Made by a program: the position numbers and the translations under genes. DNA of 64,000 bases from positions 1 through 64,000 of the forward strand of contig NZ_AORV01000028.1 of assembly GCF_000350485.1 (NCBI RefSeq). The letters run 5' to 3'. How positions within the stretch are numbered: position 1 is the first letter of the stretch; every line of letters begins with the position of its first letter. This DNA is from Ruminiclostridium cellobioparum subsp. termitidis CT1112 (GTDB lineage Bacteria; Bacillota; Clostridia; Acetivibrionales; DSM-1351). Of this stretch, positions 43,716 through 51,500 are shown one piece after another. The notes under the pieces are model-generated. The model did not search any database. It saw only the letters and a list, made by a program, of their open reading frames with translations, and was not told the origin of the DNA.

Positions 43716-43904
43716 ATGTTCCAACCATCAAAGAATAAATTAAGAATTTTTTTCAAACTTATATTAATATTACTTATTAGTGTTCTTTTATAAGATCTTG
43801 TTTTTTCACTAGTATATCTAGCTTCAGGTTATAATTTTAAATATTTAAATGGTATTGCGGCACTGGTCATTTTTATATTATGGGCAAGAAAGATAATAAA
43901 ATAA
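43716..43904 (+). pseudogene. Small membrane protein gene with in-frame TAA after 25 codons
   Basis: TTTGGAGG precedes ATG 43716. The frame encodes MFQPSKNKLRIFFKLILILL, then ISVLL, then TAA at 43791-43793, and continues in frame for 36 codons (DLVFSLVYLASGYNFKYLNG, then IAALVIFILWARKIIK) to TAA 43902. The two halves together look like a 62-residue protein with two membrane helices. It resembles the interruption at 40448. A stand-alone 25-residue membrane peptide is the alternative. Confidence 0.5.
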
Positions 43905-44035
43905 TTCTATTCAAAAGTCAATTAAAAATCATCATATAGATTTTTAGAGCCTGTGAAAAAATCTCTGTAAATTCCATAAATATGTAGTGGATAAGGTCTT
44001 CTATGATAAAATAAATTCATAGCAGGCCTTTAATT

Positions 44036-45274
44036 ATGGCAAAGAAAGAAGTTTACAAAGTAGAAAAACTAACAGAAGGAAAGAAAAATCTCATCAATGG
44101 ATTACTTCAAGAGTACGACATTCAAGATGCATCAGATATCCAAGATGCTTTGAAAGATTTGCTTGGCGGAACAATCCAGGAAATGCTTGAGTCAGAGATG
44201 GATAACCACTTAGGTTATAATAAGTATAAGCGTTCATCAGATGTTGATAACTATCGGAATGGTACGAAATCAAAACGAGTTCGTAGTAAGTATGGTGAAC
44301 TAGATATTGATGTTCCTCAAGATCGTCGAAGCTCATTTGAACCACAGATTGTTCCAAAACGACAGAAAGATATTTCTCAGATCGATGATAAAATTATTTC
44401 TATGTATGCAAAGGGAATGTCTACCAGACAAATTTCCGAGACCATTGAGGATATTTACGGATTTGATGTAAGTGAAGGAATGGTATCAGACATTACCGAT
44501 AAGCTACTTCCAGAAATAGAAAATTGGCAGAATCGTCCATTAGCTTCGGTTTATCCAATTATCTTTATTGATGCAGTTCACTTTTCTGTAAGAGATGATG
44601 GTATTATTCGCAAACTTGCTGCATATGTTGTGCTTGGTATAAATGAAGATGGTCGCAAAGAGGTTTTAACTATTGAAGTGGGCGAAAATGAAAGTAGTAA
44701 ATATTGGCTCAGTGTATTAAACAGCCTTAAAAACCGGGGAGTTCAGGACATAATAATCTTGTGTGCAGACGGACTTTCTGGAATAAAAGAAGCTATTGCC
44801 GCAGCTTTCCCACAGACTGAATATCAGAGATGCATCGTTCATCAAGTACGAAACACTTTGAAATATGTAGCTAACAAGGATATGAAAGCTTTTGCAAAGG
44901 ATCTTAAGACCATATATACGGCTCCTGACGAAAAAACTGCTTTAAAACAGTTGGATGCAGTCACACATAAATGGGATGAAAAATATCCTACCGCAATGAA
45001 CCGCTGGAAAGACAATTGGGATGTTATTAGCCCTATTTTTAAGTTTTCTTCCGATGTAAGAGTGGCTTTCTATACCACAAATTCCATTGAATCATTAAAT
45101 TCATCTTACCGAAGATTAAACCGTCAGAGAAGTGTATTCCCAAGTTCTCAGGCACTCTTGAAAGCATTGTACCTGGCTACTTTTGAGGCAACTAAAAAAT
45201 GGACTATGCCTATACGGAATTGGGGAAAGGTATATGGCGAACTCTCCATTATGTTTCAAGGACGTTTAGGTTAA
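44036..45274 (+). CDS. IS256-family transposase
   Basis: This 412-residue mutator-type transposase has the conserved N-terminus (LLGGTIQEMLESEMDNHLGY and NYRNGTKSKRVRSKYGELDI) and catalytic motifs: Asp in IFIDAVHFSVRD, Asp in ILCADGLSGIKEAI, CIVHQVRNTLKYV, and the Glu in FYTTNSIESLNSSYRRLNRQ. Full length, no frameshift. It probably remains active in principle. A perfect palindromic hairpin follows its stop codon. Confidence 0.95.
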   Translation: MAKKEVYKVEKLTEGKKNLINGLLQEYDIQDASDIQDALKDLLGGTIQEMLESEMDNHLGYNKYKRSSDVDNYRNGTKSKRVRSKYGELDIDVPQDRRSSFEPQIVPKRQKDISQIDDKIISMYAKGMSTRQISETIEDIYGFDVSEGMVSDITDKLLPEIENWQNRPLASVYPIIFIDAVHFSVRDDGIIRKLAAYVVLGINEDGRKEVLTIEVGENESSKYWLSVLNSLKNRGVQDIIILCADGLSGIKEAIAAAFPQTEYQRCIVHQVRNTLKYVANKDMKAFAKDLKTIYTAPDEKTALKQLDAVTHKWDEKYPTAMNRWKDNWDVISPIFKFSSDVRVAFYTTNSIESLNSSYRRLNRQRSVFPSSQALLKALYLATFEATKKWTMPIRNWGKVYGELSIMFQGRLG

Positions 45275-45281
45275 AATTAAT

Positions 45282-45309
45282 GGAGCTAAGAATCATGATT
45301 CTTAGCTCC
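45282..45309. terminator. Bidirectional hairpin between transposase and passenger gene
   Basis: GGAGCTAAGAATCA and TGATTCTTAGCTCC form a perfect 14-bp palindrome seven bases after the transposase stop. It lies between convergent genes and probably ends both transcripts. Confidence 0.7.
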
Positions 45310-45349
45310 TGTATTTTGATGCTTATTATCCCTACAAACTGTAATTTTC

Positions 45350-46387
45350 TTATTCAATAATACGTTTCCATTCCGGATTGTCACGTAGGAATCCAAATGC
45401 TTCTTCATCTGCAAAATTCTTTTTAAGATTATCTCGTATTTCTTTTACAAAAGATGGAGCAGCTTCTTTATATGTCATATGTTCATACAACTGAGACTCT
45501 TTCCATGAAAACAAGCTATCAAAATTTTCTAGCATTTCTTTCACTATCTTGATTGTAGCCTTTTCATTCTTTTCCAAAACAGCCAATTCAAGATGGGGTG
45601 AGACTTCATGATACCGTCCCATGTCAAATAACATTGCTAATTCTGTCTGCTTATCTGCAATCATGTGTGCCTTGTCGAACTGATCATTGCGAAGAGCAAG
45701 CATATAGATTCCATGCAGCGATTGGCTAACCTGCAGATATTCAGCATATAACATTACTTCGTAACTCTTATATGCTTTTTCATCCTGCTTGGTTTCAAAA
45801 TACAGCTGCGCCTGTTTTCGTTTCTTCTCTGGATTCTGTGGGGAATAATACTCCAGATAGCCTTCCGCTTCCTCATATTTTTCTTTGCGGATATAATAGC
45901 TGATCAAGGCATCTGCAGCAATCAATCGAACATTTTCATCTTTGCTCTTCAAAGCTCTCTGATACAGGGATTCAATAAATTCTTCAAATCCATCCGGAAG
46001 TGGCTGTTCTTTGAACAATCTATTTGCATCCAGAACTGCAGCGATTCTAACCATAAGCAGATAGCAGGATGGGAATTCTTTCACTTTCTCTTTTGACCAT
46101 TCATAGGCTTCTGCAAATGAATTCTGCTTAATCATTTGATTCAGATCTTCCACATACTGATAAATCTCTTTTTCTGATAAATCCTCCTGGAAGGATAATA
46201 ACTCATCCAGTGAAATGTTTAATAGTCTGGCAATCGGAGACAGTAGCGTGATATCAGGATAAGAATTGTCATTCTCCCATTTATTAACAGCAGCTGTCGA
46301 AACACCGAGACAAGATGCCATCTCTTCCTGTGTCATATCTTTTTCTTTTCGATATTTTCGTATCACTTTTCCAATCTTCACTCTCAT
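45350..46387 (-). CDS. XRE-family regulator with C-terminal TPR-like region (IS passenger)
   Basis: This 345-residue protein has an N-terminal HTH (KVIRKYRKEKDMTQEEMASC, then LGVSTAAVNKWENDNSYPDI) and a helical repeat domain of about 270 residues (YEEAEGYLEYYSPQNPEKKR, DEKAYKSYEVMLYAEYLQVS). This layout is common in Firmicutes regulators that sense peptides or partner proteins. AAAGGAG precedes both ATG 46387 (three bases) and GTG 46381 (nine bases), so the latter may be the real start. It lies inside the IS inverted repeats, facing the transposase. Confidence 0.82.
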   Translation of the reverse strand: MRVKIGKVIRKYRKEKDMTQEEMASCLGVSTAAVNKWENDNSYPDITLLSPIARLLNISLDELLSFQEDLSEKEIYQYVEDLNQMIKQNSFAEAYEWSKEKVKEFPSCYLLMVRIAAVLDANRLFKEQPLPDGFEEFIESLYQRALKSKDENVRLIAADALISYYIRKEKYEEAEGYLEYYSPQNPEKKRKQAQLYFETKQDEKAYKSYEVMLYAEYLQVSQSLHGIYMLALRNDQFDKAHMIADKQTELAMLFDMGRYHEVSPHLELAVLEKNEKATIKIVKEMLENFDSLFSWKESQLYEHMTYKEAAPSFVKEIRDNLKKNFADEEAFGFLRDNPEWKRIIE

Positions 46388-46559
46388 CAGCTCCTTTATC
46401 GTTTTTCGTGGAGATCTCCTGAGTTAAGTATAGCAAACTATTTCTTTTGTCTACAATCGAGTGTTTGTTAAATATCATGATAAAAATTTAACCGACAGTC
46501 AAATTCCTATTTATCGTAATCTATACTTTAAACGAAAGCCCCAAATAGTGCAATGATTA

Positions 46560-46588
46560 TTGACAAACCATATACATAATTATATAGT
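46560..46588 (+). promoter_or_regulatory. Outward-facing promoter at the right end of the IS
   Basis: TTGACA (46560-46565) and TATAGT (46583-46588) have 17-base spacing and point out of the element through the right inverted repeat. Downstream is only a gene remnant here, but such a promoter could drive neighbouring genes at other insertion sites. Confidence 0.4.
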
Positions 46589-46682
46589 CAAAGAGTGGAG
46601 GGCACTCAAATAAGTCTCCATCCACTCTCAAATTATCATAGAATTCCCTATTTACAGAAATAATTTCACAGGCTCTAAAAAT

Positions 46683-46799
46683 CTTGCCGATATAGAATCA
46701 GTTTTTAATGAAATTTCAAAATACTTATGCCCAAATAAGTTGGACAAAGTTTTATATGAAACATCTATTCGAGAATTGTTGAGCATTGAAATATCGTAA
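46683..46799 (+). pseudogene. 3' remnant of an unknown gene (38 codons)
   Basis: From the IS edge a frame reads LADIESVFNEISKYLCPNKL and ends TSIRELLSIEIS at TAA 46797. It has no start codon and looks like the natural C-terminus of a helical protein cut off by the IS or by an IS-adjacent deletion. The matching 5' part is not seen on the left side of the IS. Confidence 0.4.
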
Positions 46800-46936
46800 T
46801 ACTATTGAAATATATGTACTGTTAACCGTTTACACTATTTTTTTGTACGAAGGGTCTATATAGGAATGAATTGAATACTTCCCCCAAATATTTTTAATCC
46901 GCTTCTTAAAAGTTAATGTCTTATTAACTAAATTAT

Positions 46937-49681
46937 TTATTGTTTTCTCAAAGCCTTCTGTATATTTTCACGCTCACTGCTGCCATTGGTAGCAAGCCTC
47001 AACATCGTAACTCCGTATTTAGCCAAAATTGCATCCTTAAGTCTATCACGCCGTAGTTGTTTCGGATTATTTTCATGAAATTCAAAACCATCTACCTCAA
47101 TAACAAGAGTACAGGTCTTATCCTGCTTGTGATAGACAACAAAATCTAGCGATGCTCGGTTATTGACAAAAGTCTGCTCTTCAGTGGTAAGAAGTTCAAT
47201 ATTGTTCAGTAGATTTCTTAGCAACATCCCATGTGTATAGTTGTACTGGTTAAATTCTGGTTCTTGTAAAATCTCTTTCAACAAAACCCTAAGTGCTTCT
47301 TCCGATCGAAAACGTGCGTTTTGATTCATCTTTTCCTTAAGTGAAATAAGTTTGCTGGAATATTTTTGATATAGCAAATCAAAAACTGACACAATATTGC
47401 TCTCAATTACGTTTCTATCAAGGGTACTATACTGAATATAGCGCATTAAGTCACCAATATGATTACCATTTTCGAAAAAGAAGTCATGGTCTGTAACCAG
47501 CACAAACTGCTTAATAGCCCTTGACACAGCAACATTTATCATCTGAGGATCATCCACAAATTTCAATCCCATTCTACCATTCCGGGAACTGTCGAGTACA
47601 GTTGACATTATCATAACATCCTTTTCCCTGCCCTGGTATTTATGGACAGTATCACTTTCAATGCTATCAGACAAAAGTTGATCCGCTTTGTTGGCTTGCA
47701 TACGGTAAGGGGTAACAAAGCCTATATTTCTTTGGTTTTCCAAAAGACTTGGACTTGTGAGGATTTCATTAACTATAACATCAAGTTCTCGTTGGTTATA
47801 ATTCCCGCTTTTTTCACCACGAGTAATTCGCCTCAGATGATTTCCTTCAGTAGTTTTGTAAAGTACCAGCGGGCACTCAGACAAGTTATCGCTTGTATAT
47901 GAAATCAATTCACCATCATAATACTTTTGATTACAGAACTCAATAATCCTCGGATGACATCTATAATGTTCGCGAAGAATTTCACGCGGTAAACTGTCAC
48001 CGTAAACGTTGATGATTGAAGAAAGAATATTATGTTGAAAATAATTAAAATCAGGATGGGGTAAAGTTGTTCCCAGTTTTTGTTCAATTTTTTTGTCAGT
48101 AATTTGAGGAAGTTGTTTCACATCACCAACAATGATCACATTTTTACAACAAGAAAAGACTAATGATCCTGTGATCAAATCAACCTGAGATGCCTCATCT
48201 ATAATAACATAATCCAGCAGATAATTCTGTGGAATTGACCTACGTAAGGCATGGGTCGTACTAAGAATGATTGGGAATGTCTTGATAAAATCCTGAAACT
48301 TTATTTTATAATTTCTTTTTGTGAAGTCAGGTATATGTTGGTTGTTAAATCTTTGATACAAATATTTTCGAAACAATTTTTCAGAATACTTTTTGTGTTC
48401 AGAAATCAGTTTTTCAAATGAAGAAGTATTTAGTTGATTCTCCAAAGCATCTATTTCTTTTTGAAGCATAAAAATTTGTTTTATGTAAAATTCTTTTTGA
48501 AGCAATAGCAAAATCGACAACTCATTACTTTGCAGCTTTTTGTGATCAAATACTCCATATTTTAAAAGTAATTTCAGTTTAAACAAAATTCTGCTTGACT
48601 GATTATTCTCTTTTGCAAAAGAAGTTTCTGCCAGGAATGAAATGATTCGATCGGGAGTTGCTTTGAACAAAGGAAGTTTATTTATCTTCTCTACATCCTG
48701 CTTTGCATAATATATCTCAAAATGTTCCTGTTCCAACTGCCACCCTCTTAATTCCCTGTATAATTGCGCTTTCTTCCTTTCTAACATTAATAACTTGTTC
48801 AGTTTAATATTTATGTTTTCTATCATTTGAACAAGCATATCCTTCTCTTCTTCAAAATCCCACCCCTTTACTTGAGCTATCGGGATATTGGCAAAAAAAG
48901 TTTCCTGATTGCTTTCCTTACCAAGCAGAGCCATCAGGAAACCGTAACCAGCCTTTGACATTTTCTCCATAACATTCTTTACTGCCTCATTATTGTTGGA
49001 GACTACAGCAACAGTTTTACCCTGAATTGCTACTATATTTGCTAAAATATTCAAAATAGTTTGAGTTTTACCTGTTCCAGGTGGTCCATCGATAACAGAA
49101 ATACTATTCTTAATTGCATTTTCAAGTGCAGCCTTCTGACTCAGATTAAATCTAAAGGGAAAAATAATATTGCTCGTTTCTGGAGTTCTTTGCTTAATTG
49201 ACTGTTGGTTTATGTAACAGCTCAGTACACTTTCCGGATGAATAAAAGTTAATTGATTCATCTCACGCTCCAAAAATGTCCCCTCTTTTGGGTTATTTGC
49301 TGTGTACTGTGAAATATCTTTTAAATATGCCATCAACTGTTTGGCATTCTGGTTAGTAGCTCCATCCTTTAACAATTTAAATGATTTTGGCTCTACAGTA
49401 AGTGGCTTACCCCTATAGTTAATGATTCTGATCCGTGGACCAAAATCCAGGATAAGCTGTGGCTCATATACAGGCATGCCCTCCACATATGCCACATATC
49501 CGTCAAATTCAATTACTTTTGGTTTCTTAATAATAACCACACTATTATGATTATATGGATAGCTTGTACCTCCCTTGTATGTCACAACTATTGTCCCATT
49601 TTCAATATTATGCTCAACATTATTTATTTCTTCAGTTTTATCTTCTCCCTTAACTAAAACCATTACTTCTTTTATGTCCAT
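46937..49681 (-). CDS. SF1 (UPF1-like) helicase with C-terminal endonuclease-like domain
   Basis: This 914-residue protein has an N-terminal region of about 170 residues resembling a KTSC-like beta domain. Helicase motif I VIDGPPGTGKTQTILNIL lies near 197, a long coiled insertion at 260-430, motif II YVIIDEASQVD near 495, motif III VGDVKQLPQ, motif V VHKYQGREKDVMIMS and motif VI VAVSRAIKQFVLV. The C-terminus (about 800-914) has CTLVIEVDGFEFHENNPKQL and MLRLATN, resembling DUF2726/DUF559 endonuclease folds. GAGG precedes ATG 49681. Such helicase-nucleases occur in defence islands. No partner gene is adjacent. Confidence 0.78.
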   Translation of the reverse strand: MDIKEVMVLVKGEDKTEEINNVEHNIENGTIVVTYKGGTSYPYNHNSVVIIKKPKVIEFDGYVAYVEGMPVYEPQLILDFGPRIRIINYRGKPLTVEPKSFKLLKDGATNQNAKQLMAYLKDISQYTANNPKEGTFLEREMNQLTFIHPESVLSCYINQQSIKQRTPETSNIIFPFRFNLSQKAALENAIKNSISVIDGPPGTGKTQTILNILANIVAIQGKTVAVVSNNNEAVKNVMEKMSKAGYGFLMALLGKESNQETFFANIPIAQVKGWDFEEEKDMLVQMIENINIKLNKLLMLERKKAQLYRELRGWQLEQEHFEIYYAKQDVEKINKLPLFKATPDRIISFLAETSFAKENNQSSRILFKLKLLLKYGVFDHKKLQSNELSILLLLQKEFYIKQIFMLQKEIDALENQLNTSSFEKLISEHKKYSEKLFRKYLYQRFNNQHIPDFTKRNYKIKFQDFIKTFPIILSTTHALRRSIPQNYLLDYVIIDEASQVDLITGSLVFSCCKNVIIVGDVKQLPQITDKKIEQKLGTTLPHPDFNYFQHNILSSIINVYGDSLPREILREHYRCHPRIIEFCNQKYYDGELISYTSDNLSECPLVLYKTTEGNHLRRITRGEKSGNYNQRELDVIVNEILTSPSLLENQRNIGFVTPYRMQANKADQLLSDSIESDTVHKYQGREKDVMIMSTVLDSSRNGRMGLKFVDDPQMINVAVSRAIKQFVLVTDHDFFFENGNHIGDLMRYIQYSTLDRNVIESNIVSVFDLLYQKYSSKLISLKEKMNQNARFRSEEALRVLLKEILQEPEFNQYNYTHGMLLRNLLNNIELLTTEEQTFVNNRASLDFVVYHKQDKTCTLVIEVDGFEFHENNPKQLRRDRLKDAILAKYGVTMLRLATNGSSERENIQKALRKQ

Positions 49682-50263
49682 TTTTTAAATTCCTCTTTAG
49701 AGATACTAATTTTGTCTCAATATACGGAACTGCAATTTATAGTTCTTATAGAAAGTTTAATGAATATTAAATTACATGAATAAAACCAGAAATTAAAGAC
49801 AAAATTTTCTCTTTACTTGTCGTATGGCTCACCCTATAGTATTTGAGAACCAAGTTGACTTTAAGATATTCATAATACATATAGCAATCAAGTGTATTTT
49901 GATAAATATATATACTTATAAATTTATCAAAATCTTGAAATCATAAGTGCTTCTTCTCAATAAATTGATTTTCTCTGGATTCTCACTGTTTTCAGGAAAT
50001 GCTAATCTATGTTGCTTTAAGCTTTATTTTTCCACTTTTTTATTGAAAGCAATCCTCTATAAGAATAATAAAATAGCAGGAGCAAAAGCACAAAAATCAT
50101 GTTCCACTCGCATTTAATGAATAACCGATATCAATGCCACTTCAATAAAATTGAAAATTTATAAGTTCCGGCACGCTAGATAATCAAAGTACGAAAATTC
50201 TCCACACACTACCTGATCTACATTAAAATTTCATTTTCAATTAACTTGATTATTAGCAACAAT
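49682..50263. other. AT-rich intergenic stretch, no gene seen
   Basis: This 582-base gap has very low G+C. I see no open frame with a ribosome binding site, no strong hairpin and no recognisable RNA. It may hold the helicase promoter near its left edge. Confidence 0.45.
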
Positions 50264-50692
50264 TTATAACTTTTTTACAATATAAGTAAACTTCCATATG
50301 GCTTTATTTCCAGAATATCTACCTCTATTTTCTGTAACTGTTACCTGCGATGTATATGTAGTATTTTTTTTAGCTTTTAATTTACTAATTGGAATTGATA
50401 ACGTTTTTGAACCAATATCAGGAATACTATCTTCTTCTTCAACAGAAGACACAATATTAATTTTACCAGAAGATGTTGTAGATATGGTGATTGTGTCTCC
50501 TTCAGATAGTTCTTTTTTATTAACAGTACATCCAAATAACCATTCATTACCAACATGGTTATTTTCGACACATTCAATTGAATCTAATTTTACACTAACT
50601 TTTACTTTTGTCGTAGCAGCACTAACAGCAAAAAAATTACATGAAATTATAATGCATAGAATTAAGAAAAAACTAATTATTTTTTTACTCAT
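50264..50692 (-). CDS. Secreted hypothetical protein (142 aa)
   Basis: The start at MSKKIISFFLILCIIISCNF (ATG 50692) has GGAG nine bases upstream. A signal peptide ends at FAVSAATTK, near residue 26. The mature part is beta-rich with Thr/Ser stretches (GDTITISTTSSGKINIVSSV) and reads like an immunoglobulin-like or single-domain surface protein. It ends YIVKKL with no anchor motif. No family recognised. It is an odd neighbour in a defence region and may be unrelated cargo. Confidence 0.65.
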   Translation of the reverse strand: MSKKIISFFLILCIIISCNFFAVSAATTKVKVSVKLDSIECVENNHVGNEWLFGCTVNKKELSEGDTITISTTSSGKINIVSSVEEEDSIPDIGSKTLSIPISKLKAKKNTTYTSQVTVTENRGRYSGNKAIWKFTYIVKKL

Positions 50693-50707
50693 CTCATTCA
50701 TCTCCAA

Positions 50708-51081
50708 AATATGTAATGTTTTACCTATATTGTATCTTTATAATAATTATTATGCAATAAAAATGCCCTCATATTGGACAATTTTATAAGGATTTATACT
50801 AAATTCATAGGGTGAGACACACAAATTTCCAATCTGTCTCTTTCTGTATCACATGCCTGCCAAGTAAAAGAGCATATTATTTATATCACCCTGAAGGTTT
50901 ACACAAAATTATTTACACTCTCTGCAATTTCATCATAAATTTAGGATAATGTATCCAAATAAGTCTTTAGACTTTTACGACTAAGTTGAAAAAGTCTAAA
51001 GATGTTATAAGAGGCATTTCTAAAGGATAAAATCACTGCCGTTAAAACCGAATTCTTATAACCCAATTATATCCCTTATGT
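50708..51081. other. Intergenic stretch with an inverted repeat
   Basis: TCTTTAGACTTTT (50964-50976) pairs perfectly with AAAAGTCTAAAGA (50990-51002). There is no T-run after it on the minus strand beyond the stem itself. I see no gene in these 374 bases. Confidence 0.5.
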
Positions 51082-51294
51082 TTATAACGTTACAAATCCA
51101 TCTTCCCAATGGTTCTTATCTATTTTGTATTCACTAACATAAAAACAATTGGGGTAATCCTTAAAACCTTGTTTACATTTATATTGTTCAATAACTATTT
51201 CCGCTTTTTCTCGTGTAGAATAAATACCAATTATTTTGGTTTCTTCAAATTCCCCGATTTCGTAACTATGTTGTACTAAAAAAATTGCTTTCAA
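51082..51294 (-). CDS. DUF7336-like small protein (70 aa)
   Basis: The protein reads MKAIFLVQHSYEIGEFEETK, then YSTREKAEIVIEQYK, with the end YKIDKNHWEDGFVTL. This pattern (HSYE, ETKIIGIYST, KAEIVIEQYK, FYVSEYKID, W-x-GF) matches a small widespread family annotated DUF7336. Start is TTG 51294, with AGAGAGG eight bases upstream. Members often lie in mobile or defence regions or near immunity genes; function unknown. Confidence 0.68.
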   Translation of the reverse strand: MKAIFLVQHSYEIGEFEETKIIGIYSTREKAEIVIEQYKCKQGFKDYPNCFYVSEYKIDKNHWEDGFVTL

Positions 51295-51500
51295 CTGAAA
51301 AACCTCTCTTTATCTTTTTAAATACTTCCATCTTTATCCCACACCCTTCCACAAGTACATACTTCATAGATAATACGCTTTATTTTCAAGCTAAAAACTT
51401 CCGTTATTGACCTCTTAAAATTTTTTCAATACCAATTTGTGATGCCAGAGAATTTTATTAAAAGTCTGGGGTCTTTGAATCACTTTTATTCCAGAAGATT

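Larger units (their letters stand above)
43938..46684. mobile_element. IS256-family insertion sequence with a passenger regulator gene
   Basis: Terminal inverted repeats begin AGATTTTTAGAGCCTGTGAA at both ends (43938 and, complementary, 46684) and stay similar for about 35 bases (TCTGTAAAT is shared). The element is about 2.75 kb, roughly twice the usual IS256 length, because an HTH/TPR regulator gene lies after the transposase. No direct target repeat flanks it. To the right the interrupted gene is missing its 5' part. Confidence 0.8.

Noticed and set aside
49682-50263. Structured RNA or riboswitch in the AT-rich gap
   Set aside because: No stable stem, no conserved motif and no T-run terminator could be identified by eye.
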